Source: Aculops lycopersici | Taxonomy: Eukaryota; Arthropoda; Arachnida; Trombidiformes; Eriophyidae | DNA length: 64,000 bases | NCBI GenBank assembly: GCA_015350385.1 | Contig: WNKI01000001.1 | Span: 7,403,433 to 7,467,432 of the forward strand | Direction: 5' to 3' | In this document: positions 19,785 to 29,163 of the stretch, piece after piece | How positions within the stretch are numbered: position 1 is the first letter of the stretch | How the letters are laid out: each line of letters begins with the position of its first letter | The notes under the pieces: generated by a model | Database searches by the model: none | Told to the model about the DNA's origin: nothing | The model's input: only the letters and a program-made list of their open reading frames with translations | Made by a program: the position numbers and the translations under genes

Positions 19785-22700
19785 ATGATTACTATAGCCA
19801 AACAGAAGTATCCTCGTAAATCAACATCAACACCAACACCAACGTTGACGCCAACAATGAGCACAAGAACCAGAGTAACATTATTTCAAAGGCAGCCAAT
19901 CAAGAGTCAAACTGGCACCTCCAAAAGAGCGGCAACCATAACCAATGGGACTCTAATGAAAATTTGTCTTTGTGCTCAATTACTCTTACTTGTCAGTATC
20001 TCGTTTCAATCAACAACTATAACTCTAGTTCATTCCGCTCAGTTGGTTGTTGGCCAACAGCAAGCGATGGTAACACGTGAACGAATCGTCGGCGGAGATA
20101 GATCCCTTGCCTCCGGATCTATTGATGGTTTTGCTAAATCAAAAGCTCAACTTCCAAATGAACAGCTAGAGGCGGCAAGTTTGTCAATGAGCAACGAAAG
20201 CCGATTGGACTCGCTATCTTCCACATCAAAGACAGAGTCGAGCTCAAATCAGTCTACTAGCCGCGTAGCCATTGTAAATGTGAGCAACAGTGTAGGGATA
20301 AAAGATGACACCAACGCTACCACCACCACCACGGCCAGCAAAAGTCATCAAGTGCTTGTAATGATGGATAAAAGCAAGAGAGCAAGCGAGCCCGACGGTC
20401 AAGACGACGGCGAGACGAGCGCCGATAGGGAAGTGGCGGCCAATGACGTGAGCAACACAACGCTGCTGATCGATTACGATCAACAAGGTTACAATTTGCC
20501 ATCACCACAACCTCCGCTTGATCGAGATGACTCCAGCCCAGACGATGGGGAGTTGGCACCAACTGCAACTGCAACTGCAACTGCAACTGCAACAGCCACT
20601 ACAACAGCAACAACTACCACCACAACCACCATCACTACAACTCCATCTCGACTGATTGAAACAAGTGAGCTTGGCGATAAGATGACACAAACGAGACCGA
20701 TTGTAACAACCGAACAATCTACGCCACAAGTTGTAAATGGTGGTCGCAGTGTGTACGAGGCTAATGACACAAAAGACACTAGACTATCAGAGGAGAAACT
20801 GGAAACTATTGACCACAAAAGTTATGGCAATAGCAGTGGCTCAATAGTGACTGACAAAGCTACTTCCGCTGCGCAAGATGATTATCTCGCCGGTGGCGCT
20901 TACAACAACTCCAACCTGAACCAGCCCCCGACTGCCAAGCCACTCGGTGATGGCTCCATTCCAAAAGACCAATCATCGCCGCCTTCGTCTCTGACAAGCG
21001 ACAGTGAGGCAAGTGATGTTAGTTTGTTCGCTCGCCAAGATCCTGAATCAGCAGGTGGCTCCCCGGCCACCCTGCGCGCCAAGCCAGAGGGCATGCGCGA
21101 TATGCGCGGCGCTATGCTCAATGATAGAACGAAAATTAACTCAACATCCGGAATATTCGATGCTCTACTTAAGAAGAATCCGTATAGTCGATTCTGGACT
21201 CCTGCACAGAAGTGGGACGACCTTTACAAACGTATAGCCTCCGTCTCGGAAACTATGAAAGATATGATGGTGAAAAAATTCATGAAAGATGTGGAGTATT
21301 ATGCTGATTTAGACATTAGTCAGTCATGCGCCGATGACCTGAAGTATATTCAGGCTTACACAAAGAAATCGACAAACTTTCGGTGGTTGATGCACATGTT
21401 CGACTCGACAGGTAAAAGTGAGTCGGGAATGCTGACAGGTAACTTGGCCAATTTGGGTCACCCGGTTCAGTGTATCAAAACTCGCGCTCCATTGAAACCA
21501 ACGAATCAAACCTTCGACGAGCGATATTTTGAAAAGCAAGCCGAGTTGCTGGGCGAACGTTTCAGGGGCAAATATTGTTTAGTCTCAATTAGGCCTGTGC
21601 TACCTGAAAAGCCTCATCTAATTAGTAGGTTTAACGAGATTTTAGATCTGTCGCTCATTTCAAATATATCATTCATGGGTCTGCCCTCGAGTCAGCTAAA
21701 GCAAATGGCTGAGCAAACGTCGATACCTAATCCGCGTTGGCACCAACTGATCCAAAGCGATCCCCATAGACTTGACCGCATCCCATTCGAGTCTCAACTC
21801 TATCAATATTTAATTGATCAACGTAACTTCATTTACTCGCTCCCTAGAACCATGGGTGTCTGTTACCCATCGACCTGCACACGAGAGGATATTAGAGTTA
21901 GTTTGCAGAAGACCATGGACGAGCAGCATCAGGTGGTTGATCTTGAGTTTGAGTGCGAGCAAGAGGAATTTAGTGCTTGGGACTTTTATCGGAAAACACC
22001 CCGTTTAGTGGCTTACGTAATTTTGGTTGTAATTACAAGTATTATTTTTAGTGCCAGTTTGGCCAGGTACATAATTGTCGACAAGATGAATATTCAGCAA
22101 GACAAACTACCGAAGGATAGCACCATGTATAATCTGATTACAACTCTCAACTTGATGTCCATGGACAAGTGTGCAGGTTTACTATTTGTGAAAACCAAAA
22201 CTGCTTCGCCCATTGTTGACAAAGAGAAACCAGAGAACAATAGATCGACTTCCATTGACGCGCTCAAAGGATTCTTGGTGTTAGTCTTGGTATACAGCGA
22301 GCTTGTGCACCTAGGTTGTCTACCTGTACCTTTTATGTGGAGCAAATGGGCCGACGCAATGTTCCCCTTCTTCCGCTCGCAACTCACGCAAATCTTCATT
22401 AATACAAATATTTGGACGGAAAGCTTCTATATGATAAGTGCCTACCTGATTGGTTTGAAGTTATTGGAAACTTATCGCCCATCAGTATCAAGTGATGGTT
22501 TCAAACTAAATAAGAGGTCAAGACGTTCACCTGACTTTGTTAGCTTCGCCTCCACGCGCTACGTTAGGTTGCTATTGCCTATGCTAGCTTTCATCTTGCT
22601 CAACTACGTTTGGCCCCGATTGTCAAATGGATTTGTGATGCAAGACCAAGCTAACAAGTTGATCAAGCCTTGTGATAATTATAGCTGGACAAATATGTTT

Positions 22701-24302
22701 CTGTTCCACAATCACAACAGTCTCAATGAGACCTGCGTATGGCCATCATTTGTTAGCGCCAGCTTCTTCCAGCTACACCTGCTCTCATATCCGGTGCTCA
22801 TGTTAATGCTCCACTCGCTCAATGTAACCTATCAAGCGAACTCGAGCGCACGAAGATTGAAAGCAAAGCTACTCGCCTTTGCAAGCTTGGGACTGACGGC
22901 AATATTGGCATTGGTTGGTCTCATATATCAGGCCTCCGTTGCTAGTAGCCACAATTTGATTGTGCCCTTTCTAATCGATTACATAGATTACGACAACTAC
23001 CGCCGAGTGATTGAGTATATGGTCATGCCAACACACAATCACCTAACCAGCTATATGATTGGCCTAATAATCGCCTTTCAGGTGGTCAACCGGCGAGCTA
23101 GACGAGAGTTAGACATAATGTCTGGTGACGCATTAAATGGAGACTATGGCGCCTATGCTAACTATGCACAATCCGAGGCTTCGTATGACTCGTCGGCAAA
23201 CTCGTCATTGCAAACTTTAAATCTTAGTGCCACTAAAACGGCACCCAACTCGTCAAATACCGGCAGGCTAGCAATGGGAGACCAACGAGGAGCATTTACC
23301 ATAAGCTATAACGATAATGGATACGACCAACAAAATCAAAGTTTCACCCAATGGGCAGTTAGTTGGTTGGTTAGTGGTATTTTCCTTACCATAATCTTGG
23401 TGACACTCATGGCAAGTTGGTTCTGGAACGGATTAGGTCAACCAATGTCGGCCAATCAAACGTTTTGGTATTTGATCCTTACAAAATCAATCTACTCACT
23501 GGCATTTGCCTTTCTATTCCACAAACACTTTGCAACTAGGAGAAATTGCAATAATCCTTGGATGATAACCCGCTTCCTAGTTCCCATTGGTCGTATGAGC
23601 TTAACAGTATTCTATGTTAGTTGGTTGGTCATTTGGTTCGACTTACTCGCCTCCCTCTACCAGTGGCACCCTTCACATTATTTCATATTGGAAAAGTTCC
23701 ACGAGGTTATATTCATTACACTGGTAATTGGAATGTTTGTCTATGGTGCTTTCGAGGGTGTTGTGAAGAATATCCAATATACAAGCTTGCGGAACCAATT
23801 AAAGCAAGCTAGTGGTAGAGTTGAGCAACTGGATGGAGCTGCTCATCTGTCGTTAGGTACTCCTTCTCAACCAATCAACAACCACCTACACGGTTTCGAG
23901 GCCATGTTCAGTCCGCCGGCAGACGAAGATGCTCTATTATCACTTTACACTCGCAATCTTGAAATTGCAAGAGTACAGGTAGGCGACAAAGTCTTGCAAT
24001 CGCATTCGATTGAAGGCGCCAAGCAGCAGCAATCTTTGGCTACTGGCAACTTCAAGCAACAACATCAACCGACTGCAACTCTGCAACCGGATCCAGGTGT
24101 CCAGAATGGTGGTGGCAGTAGTAGTCACCTGTCGGATCAATTGGCAAGGAAGCCGCAGTTGTCTATGGCCGATCAATATAAGTTGAACGCCGAGCTGAGA
24201 GCAAATTACTCTTTTGCCTCCATAGGCTTGTATGAGTCAGTTGGTGCCACCGCCGATCTAACTCATGACCCACAAACGTCGCCATCTCAGAGCCATAAGT
24301 GA
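19785..24302 (+). CDS. NRF-6-like multipass acyltransferase-3 protein
   Basis: 1505-residue polytopic protein of the nose-resistant-to-fluoxetine family: an NRF N-terminal domain followed by an acyltransferase-3 domain. Residues about 58-85 (MKICLCAQLLLLVSISF) look like a signal sequence, so M58 is a possible alternative start. Residues 86-480 are a low-complexity Ser/Thr/Asp-rich extracellular region with a Thr/Ala block encoded by a hexamer repeat. About 500-730 is the Cys-containing NRF domain, including MGVCYPSTCTRED. TM1 lies near 740-762. The acyltransferase domain begins near NRSTSIDALKGF (about 818) and has some ten hydrophobic helices to about 1330. A cytosolic Gln/Ser-rich tail of about 170 residues follows. 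In C. elegans such proteins act in lipid or yolk transport and drug sensitivity. The substrate here is unknown. The length is roughly double that of typical members because of the N-terminal extension. Single exon. Confidence 0.88.
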   Translation: MITIAKQKYPRKSTSTPTPTLTPTMSTRTRVTLFQRQPIKSQTGTSKRAATITNGTLMKICLCAQLLLLVSISFQSTTITLVHSAQLVVGQQQAMVTRERIVGGDRSLASGSIDGFAKSKAQLPNEQLEAASLSMSNESRLDSLSSTSKTESSSNQSTSRVAIVNVSNSVGIKDDTNATTTTTASKSHQVLVMMDKSKRASEPDGQDDGETSADREVAANDVSNTTLLIDYDQQGYNLPSPQPPLDRDDSSPDDGELAPTATATATATATATTTATTTTTTTITTTPSRLIETSELGDKMTQTRPIVTTEQSTPQVVNGGRSVYEANDTKDTRLSEEKLETIDHKSYGNSSGSIVTDKATSAAQDDYLAGGAYNNSNLNQPPTAKPLGDGSIPKDQSSPPSSLTSDSEASDVSLFARQDPESAGGSPATLRAKPEGMRDMRGAMLNDRTKINSTSGIFDALLKKNPYSRFWTPAQKWDDLYKRIASVSETMKDMMVKKFMKDVEYYADLDISQSCADDLKYIQAYTKKSTNFRWLMHMFDSTGKSESGMLTGNLANLGHPVQCIKTRAPLKPTNQTFDERYFEKQAELLGERFRGKYCLVSIRPVLPEKPHLISRFNEILDLSLISNISFMGLPSSQLKQMAEQTSIPNPRWHQLIQSDPHRLDRIPFESQLYQYLIDQRNFIYSLPRTMGVCYPSTCTREDIRVSLQKTMDEQHQVVDLEFECEQEEFSAWDFYRKTPRLVAYVILVVITSIIFSASLARYIIVDKMNIQQDKLPKDSTMYNLITTLNLMSMDKCAGLLFVKTKTASPIVDKEKPENNRSTSIDALKGFLVLVLVYSELVHLGCLPVPFMWSKWADAMFPFFRSQLTQIFINTNIWTESFYMISAYLIGLKLLETYRPSVSSDGFKLNKRSRRSPDFVSFASTRYVRLLLPMLAFILLNYVWPRLSNGFVMQDQANKLIKPCDNYSWTNMFLFHNHNSLNETCVWPSFVSASFFQLHLLSYPVLMLMLHSLNVTYQANSSARRLKAKLLAFASLGLTAILALVGLIYQASVASSHNLIVPFLIDYIDYDNYRRVIEYMVMPTHNHLTSYMIGLIIAFQVVNRRARRELDIMSGDALNGDYGAYANYAQSEASYDSSANSSLQTLNLSATKTAPNSSNTGRLAMGDQRGAFTISYNDNGYDQQNQSFTQWAVSWLVSGIFLTIILVTLMASWFWNGLGQPMSANQTFWYLILTKSIYSLAFAFLFHKHFATRRNCNNPWMITRFLVPIGRMSLTVFYVSWLVIWFDLLASLYQWHPSHYFILEKFHEVIFITLVIGMFVYGAFEGVVKNIQYTSLRNQLKQASGRVEQLDGAAHLSLGTPSQPINNHLHGFEAMFSPPADEDALLSLYTRNLEIARVQVGDKVLQSHSIEGAKQQQSLATGNFKQQHQPTATLQPDPGVQNGGGSSSHLSDQLARKPQLSMADQYKLNAELRANYSFASIGLYESVGATADLTHDPQTSPSQSHK
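20560..20593 (+). repeat. (AACTGC)n hexamer repeat in coding sequence
   Basis: Five to six AACTGC units inside the NRF-like gene encode alternating Thr-Ala, then pass into an ACA/ACC-rich poly-Thr block. Likely length-polymorphic. Confidence 0.9.
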
Positions 24303-24612
24303 GTCTAGCAAATTGATGTTACTGTTCTCATAGCTTATATCAGAGGAGATGCTCGCAGATGGCTCTTTGTTATCCCGGCCAGACATTTACCGTTCAAGAT
24401 CACAAACCTGTGACAGATTGTCACTGACATTGCTCATCCGGGTTGGAAGTATGTAAGTGATACTATCGAGCCATACTCGATCGTTTGGTATCATTTGAAT
24501 CTATCATCACTTTAGAATCTGGATTTGTAACAATAAGAATAAATCAAATTTCCATAACCCACCAAAAGACTGTCGAGATTCCAAACAAAGAGTAGCCTCA
24601 ACCACCTGGATC
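24303..24612 (+). promoter_or_regulatory. Short interval between the NRF-like gene and the secreted peptide gene
   Basis: 310 bp that must hold both the 3' end of the upstream gene and the promoter of the next. A 6-bp inverted repeat (GTGACA, GAT, TGTCAC; 24410-24424) and the poly(A) hexamer at 24538 are the only landmarks. No clear TATA element was seen. Confidence 0.4.
24538..24543 (+). terminator. Poly(A) signal, NRF-like gene
   Basis: AATAAA 236 bp after the NRF-like stop and only 70 bp before the next ATG. The downstream gene's transcription start must therefore lie at or beside the upstream polyadenylation site, or the two are co-transcribed. Confidence 0.5.
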
Positions 24613-25074
24613 ATGTCGCCAATCAACGCAATCGTAACCGTGGCCGTTCTAATGGCGATTGGTTTCATCTTTGTCGAGGAGACGCAAGCTTTGCCATTCG
24701 ACGATCAACAGAATTCAGTACTCCAACAGCAAGCATTATTGAACAACTTCCCGAATCCGATGCAAGCAGCCCACCAAGTTATATCGAGCAGACCGAATTC
24801 CGAGCTCGACGATGAGGATGACGACGATGAGACAGCGAATCTCCCAACTCAAGGTTCGATCAACAACCAGCTTGGAGTCTATTTCAATGATAGACCAATT
24901 GCAGGTGACCAATCTTATCAGAACTTCAGGGCTGTACCAGCCATCGACCTCAAAACTGCGGCCAGTCACCATCATGGACACCACGCAAAGGGTTGGCTAG
25001 ACATGGGTGCCTGGACCGGAAAGAAGGGGTCCTTTGGTTGGTACGACAAGCACCCAGTAGGAAAAGGGAAGTGA
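24613..25074 (+). CDS. Small secreted protein, possible neuropeptide precursor
   Basis: 153 residues that I cannot place in a family. A signal peptide (MSPINAIVTVAVLMAIGF, likely cut after TQA at residue 26) is followed by a Gln/Asn spacer, an acidic run (LDDEDDDDE, 65-73), a His-rich patch (HHHGHH, 119-124) and a strikingly different C-terminus. The last 27 residues read GWLDMGAWTGKK, GSFGWYDKHPVGKGK. The GKK and the final GKGK are the Gly-plus-basic signals used for cleavage and C-terminal amidation, so two amidated peptides ending in AWT and HPV are conceivable. Alternatively the Trp-rich tail is one conserved secreted domain, and the His patch could bind metal. ATG, signal peptide, stop and an immediate poly(A) signal make this a credible gene. 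The function is inference. Confidence 0.65.
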   Translation: MSPINAIVTVAVLMAIGFIFVEETQALPFDDQQNSVLQQQALLNNFPNPMQAAHQVISSRPNSELDDEDDDDETANLPTQGSINNQLGVYFNDRPIAGDQSYQNFRAVPAIDLKTAASHHHGHHAKGWLDMGAWTGKKGSFGWYDKHPVGKGK

Positions 25075-25085
25075 ACTCTTATAAA

Positions 25086-25091
25086 AATAAA
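25086..25091 (+). terminator. Poly(A) signal, secreted peptide gene
   Basis: AATAAA 12 bp past the stop codon. Only 86 bp separate this gene's stop from the stop of the convergent vanin-like gene. Confidence 0.5.
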
Positions 25092-25160
25092 AAATTGACA
25101 TTTGGTTTCTAATACTATTTTATCGAATCACAGAATCTGTTTTCGGTCGTCTATATGATT

Positions 25161-26741
25161 CTAGTTTAATTTGTCCTTCTCGTAAACTCGACCATACATA
25201 CCAAATGAGCTTAATTTGCCATCCTCCAATTTACCCTTGTAAGAGAATTGGCAGGAACTGGAGTTGTCCTCGGATTTGTTGCAACTGAAATCTCTAAGAT
25301 TCCTGGAAACAATCTGGGAAGCACGGTAAGCCGCAATAGGGTACACGTAATCAGTCTGGAATCCTCCATTCAAAGATAGTTTGTCGAAAGCAACTAACCC
25401 CTCAGTGTTGAATTGAATGGTTGACACTTCAATCTTGTCTTCAACAGGTTGTTCGGTTGTGGCCAAGAAACAAACTTGTTCAAACCAGTTGAAACTACCT
25501 GCTCGGAGCGAGTTTCTTACTATCAATATCAATCTTCTCCTCGATTCCTCAGTCAGTGGACCGTTTAGCTTATAGTCTATTTGACAACAAAAATCATCGC
25601 TACATACCCTTTCATTACCTTCTTCCTTGTCTAATATTACCAGAATGTCAGTGTCTAGCAGTTTATAATTGGAATGTTTGTATTCAACATTTCTCTCATC
25701 AAGACCAACCTCAACCTTGTGAATTTTCTGTGGGCACTTCACCTGTTGCTTGGGATATTTTGGTATGTCGGCAATAATTAGGCTATTGCGAGTTGTGTTA
25801 GGACCAGTGTAGAATGTGTCTTGGCCAGTGTATATGCCACTACCACCCGAACCTAGGCTAGGATACAATATATTCGAGGCTAATAAGTTCACTTTGTTCC
25901 TCAATGACCAGCCATCTTGATACTGAACGGCTGAGAGAATGGGTAACTCGTCAAACCAAAAGGTGGGGAAAATCATAGTATCAACTTGGTATTTTTCAAC
26001 CAAGTCTATGGCCGGACTTTTGAAGATCATATCAAAACAGGTAAATAGACCAAATCTACCATATGGTGAGTCAAAGTAGGCTAGCTCCATTGTGGGTGGT
26101 TTGACAAATGGCTCTATGTAGAGATTCCATTTTCTGTATCTTTTGATGAAGTTTCCCTCGTTGTCCAAGACTACATTGGTGTTCATCTTGAGGAAGCCCT
26201 CTTCGGGACATATCTCTTCTCCGATGGGTTTACCGGGATCACAGTTTTCTCTTGTGCCAAAGTTGGCCACGATGTAAATATTAAAATCTTTGGCCATGCA
26301 GCTCAGCTCTTTAAGGATCCAATTCGTTTGGGACTTGTAATCATGAATACATGGATTGTTGTTGGTGGGATCCAACTTGTCAGGATCTGGGATTTCTCGT
26401 AGAAATGGCCCCAACTGTGCTGTCTTGGCGTAAAAAATACCATCCTCTGGAAAGACAACAATCTGGGATCCATGTTCGGAGGCCATCTTTGCTGCTAATC
26501 TGAAATTGGCAAGATTGACCTTGCTTGTCTCCTTGATATCTGGTAAATCTTGACGAGCATACTCTAGGACTGCGGCCGTGAAGCAAGGCCGTGAAGCCTC
26601 TAACATGGCACTATCGATTTTCGTCTGGTCAGGACATCCTTCGCCACCGAGGGCACAGCTAATATCATTTTGCTCATCATTCGTGCAGGCCACTGACCCA
26701 GATAATAAGAGCAAGTTGGTTGATATAATTAAGAGATTCAT
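25161..26741 (-). CDS. Vanin/biotinidase-like secreted amidase (CN-hydrolase family)
   Basis: 526-residue nitrilase-superfamily protein of the biotinidase/vanin branch, which hydrolyses biotin amides or pantetheine outside the cell. A signal peptide (MNLLIISTNLLLLSGSVA) precedes the CN-hydrolase domain (about 53-330). The Glu-Lys-Cys triad is visible as E99 in VFPEDG, K204 in RYRKWNLY and C235 in FTCFDMIF. A C-terminal vanin-type domain with several cysteines follows (about 340-526). Length matches vanins (about 510-530). No hydrophobic C-terminal GPI signal is apparent, so it is probably freely secreted. The substrate cannot be told from sequence. Single exon, upstream neighbour PAPS synthase on the same strand. 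Confidence 0.9.
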   Translation of the reverse strand: MNLLIISTNLLLLSGSVACTNDEQNDISCALGGEGCPDQTKIDSAMLEASRPCFTAAVLEYARQDLPDIKETSKVNLANFRLAAKMASEHGSQIVVFPEDGIFYAKTAQLGPFLREIPDPDKLDPTNNNPCIHDYKSQTNWILKELSCMAKDFNIYIVANFGTRENCDPGKPIGEEICPEEGFLKMNTNVVLDNEGNFIKRYRKWNLYIEPFVKPPTMELAYFDSPYGRFGLFTCFDMIFKSPAIDLVEKYQVDTMIFPTFWFDELPILSAVQYQDGWSLRNKVNLLASNILYPSLGSGGSGIYTGQDTFYTGPNTTRNSLIIADIPKYPKQQVKCPQKIHKVEVGLDERNVEYKHSNYKLLDTDILVILDKEEGNERVCSDDFCCQIDYKLNGPLTEESRRRLILIVRNSLRAGSFNWFEQVCFLATTEQPVEDKIEVSTIQFNTEGLVAFDKLSLNGGFQTDYVYPIAAYRASQIVSRNLRDFSCNKSEDNSSSCQFSYKGKLEDGKLSSFGMYGRVYEKDKLN

Positions 26742-27212
26742 TTTTGATTGTCTTGAACGATGATTTTAAAAAAAAGTTGTATGAGAGTAAAACAGTTTGC
26801 TACTTGATATTACGCTCTTACCAAATAACACGAAACTTGTCATAAAGCAATATATACCTCTTCTTTATCGCGACGACGCTTGAGTCTGTTTTTGCGCTTT
26901 GGTCCAGTTTTAATAATGCCTAGCAACAGTTGTCATTTCGATCTAGTTTGATAGACCTTTGTCATTGATCAACGATGTGCTATGAGTTGCATCAGGCTCA
27001 CCTATGCTGGTTATGATAATAATGATTAAGGCTGGTTTCTAAATAGTGTTATGAGATCAACGACACTCTAATCCAGGGAGATAAAGTTTCACTAGAGTTA
27101 TCTCCTTCTCCCACTAGCGAAAAGTAAATAAGCGCAATCAGTAGATGCATGTCACACGTGCGACAGTCATTGGACAGTATTATGCACTTGTTTGTATAGA
27201 CAAGTTGGACTC

Positions 27213-27313
27213 ACGGCTTCGCTCGCGGCTTGGCTCGGATTGCGGCCCTCCTGGCAGAGCCGGCGGCCGTCGCTGATCGGTCGGCGCGCTGGCAGCAGCG
27301 TTTAGGAGGAGCG
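27213..27313. other. Isolated 100-bp GC-rich island
   Basis: Positions 27241-27300 hold 47 G or C in 60 (78 per cent) and several CpGs, inside flanks that are visibly AT-rich. It could be a promoter element for the vanin-like gene, a structured RNA or an insertion. No function is evident. Confidence 0.5.
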
Positions 27314-27380
27314 AAAATGATGAAATTATGATGATTGTAAATTAAAAATCGGAATCTTTATTGGAAATCACAAAGTTGCT

Positions 27381-27386
27381 TTTATT
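27381..27386 (-). terminator. Poly(A) signal, PAPS synthase
   Basis: Minus-strand AATAAA 13 bp past the stop codon; a second copy lies about 25 bp further on. Confidence 0.55.
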
Positions 27387-27399
27387 TATGGGAATCTTA

Positions 27400-29163
27400 T
27401 TAATTTTCTTTCAAACTTTTGTAATAGTTCGATAGGACGGCCCAAGCCTTTGGATTCATAAATGCCTCAGGTGGATTTTGACCGTCACGTGCCATCTGGC
27501 GCATTCGCGAACCTGAAATGTGCTCATAGTCCTCAGCTTTCGAATCTGGGCTCAACAACTCCATCTTGTTTTCTTTTCTATTCAACGCGGCAACTCGGAA
27601 GGGTAGTATATTGAGACAATGGAGTCCAGGAGTCATAGCCAGCACCTTTGCTCCATGAGTAGGATCGTAGAGATCGCGCTTTGGATCGGATGGATCTTTG
27701 ACACCTGCCGGATCTCTACCAACTATATAGTGGTCGACTCCGGCCACAATGCGACCCTTTGCGTGCCACTGCACCTCTGTGGGTCCAGCATAGGACATGG
27801 GGGCGGGAAAGATGCATAGTATAGTTCTCTGTTTGTCTAGCACACCCTCATCCAGAAGAACTTGATGTTGTTCCATTCGGACGGCCAGAGGAACGTCGTC
27901 ATCTTTTGTCCAACCTCCAATTGGGTGTAAAAGTAAGACTGGGTTGTCATAGGTGGACTTGAGTTTTTGATAAGTCTCATTGATAAGTAGAACATGACCA
28001 TTGTGAAGTGGATTTCTGAGTTGGAATACAAATACGGCATCAGCTTTCATTTGTATAAGTTCCCTTCTGATTTCCTGGGGCGTCAGTCGATACTTATCGA
28101 GTCCATCCTCTCTGAGAATTCTCTCAAATAATTGAATCCTGCCACCAAGTAGCCAATTCTTTTTGCTCTCTAAAATCGTCTTGATAGTGGGATGTCCAGC
28201 ATCAACTGACCCAAATGTCCTAGCGCATCTCTCGATTTTGCGATCCTCGTAAACCTCAATGTCGTTGAGCAGTCCAATCTGTAACCCTTTGTATGTGAGA
28301 CAGACCATCTCGAAACCGCGCATCTTAGCCTTGGTATCGTCGTCGATTGGCAAAACAATTGGAATTGATTGACTGTGTACCATATTTGAGACTGTCAGTG
28401 TTTTGAAGTGAATGCATTCCAAGAACTCCTTCTCTCTCATGAATCCCTCCAATGGAGTTGCCCAGCCCTCGGCCACGGTTTGTGCCCATTGGCGACTAAT
28501 ATCGTCAAGCTCAACCATCGGCAACATGCTGCTAGCCTCCTTCAAGTCAATCTTTTGTGTGATGGGTAGGTGTAAATCGACAGGATCCAAGGTGGCCTTT
28601 GGGATCGACTCATGATCTACCAGCAATCTCATGACTTTGTTTCTACATTCGTGTATAGCATAAATGCCAGATTCAATTAGCAAATCTGGGCAGGTGGGCG
28701 CTTCGTAAGGAGCTCCAGTGCTAATGCCGGTAAAGTTGGGTATGTCACCCTGGCGAGCTAGTCGATATAATTGTTTTGGATCTCTACCTTCACAAATTTC
28801 GATTGGAGTGTTGACATAAACTTCAAAAAACTTCAACTTCTTTTCCTCGTGCAAGTTTCTCGCTTCCAGTCTGTACTCTGCATATGGTGATATGAGGCTA
28901 ACAAGTGCAACGTGTCCCGTCTGGGCAAATAGACATGCGGTTTCGGCAACACGACGAATGTTTTCATGACGATCCTCTTTACTGAAGCCCAAGTTTTTAT
29001 TCAATCCCTTCCTTAGACCATCTCCGTCCAAATGGACGGATGGAATGTTGAATCTATCGAGAAACTTTTTTGTATCCCTTGCAATGGTTGTCTTGCCTGA
29101 ACCTGAGAGGCCAGTTAGCCAAACAGTGCAGCCTTGATGATTTGTAGGCTTGATGAAGCTCAT
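27400..29163 (-). CDS. Papss: Bifunctional PAPS synthase (APS kinase plus ATP sulfurylase)
   Basis: 587-residue cytosolic or nuclear enzyme making 3'-phosphoadenosine 5'-phosphosulfate, the universal sulfate donor. ATP sulfurylase adenylates sulfate and APS kinase then phosphorylates APS. The N-terminal APS kinase (about 8-190) has the P-loop GLSGSGKTT (18-26), DGDGLR and the ISPY segment. The C-terminal sulfurylase (about 195-585) has QLRNPLHNGH (381-390), GRDPAG (482-487) and ISGSRMR (549-555). All catalytic motifs are intact. The N-terminus before GCTVWLTG is only 10 residues, about 20-40 fewer than in animal relatives. An in-frame TAG lies 30 bp upstream (29191-29193), so either the protein is short or a further 5' exon is spliced in just after that point. 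Single exon otherwise. Confidence 0.96.
   Translation of the reverse strand: MSFIKPTNHQGCTVWLTGLSGSGKTTIARDTKKFLDRFNIPSVHLDGDGLRKGLNKNLGFSKEDRHENIRRVAETACLFAQTGHVALVSLISPYAEYRLEARNLHEEKKLKFFEVYVNTPIEICEGRDPKQLYRLARQGDIPNFTGISTGAPYEAPTCPDLLIESGIYAIHECRNKVMRLLVDHESIPKATLDPVDLHLPITQKIDLKEASSMLPMVELDDISRQWAQTVAEGWATPLEGFMREKEFLECIHFKTLTVSNMVHSQSIPIVLPIDDDTKAKMRGFEMVCLTYKGLQIGLLNDIEVYEDRKIERCARTFGSVDAGHPTIKTILESKKNWLLGGRIQLFERILREDGLDKYRLTPQEIRRELIQMKADAVFVFQLRNPLHNGHVLLINETYQKLKSTYDNPVLLLHPIGGWTKDDDVPLAVRMEQHQVLLDEGVLDKQRTILCIFPAPMSYAGPTEVQWHAKGRIVAGVDHYIVGRDPAGVKDPSDPKRDLYDPTHGAKVLAMTPGLHCLNILPFRVAALNRKENKMELLSPDSKAEDYEHISGSRMRQMARDGQNPPEAFMNPKAWAVLSNYYKSLKEN

Larger units (their letters stand above)
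26742..27399. promoter_or_regulatory. Interval between vanin-like and PAPS synthase genes
   Basis: 658 bp with the 3' end of PAPS synthase at the right and the presumed vanin-like promoter at the left. Mostly AT-rich, but it holds a sharp GC-rich island at 27213-27313. No open frame of note. Confidence 0.5.

Noticed and set aside
23066..24302. Possible second gene in the NRF-like C-terminal tail
   Set aside because: The frame is continuous with the acyltransferase domain and has no separate start or promoter.
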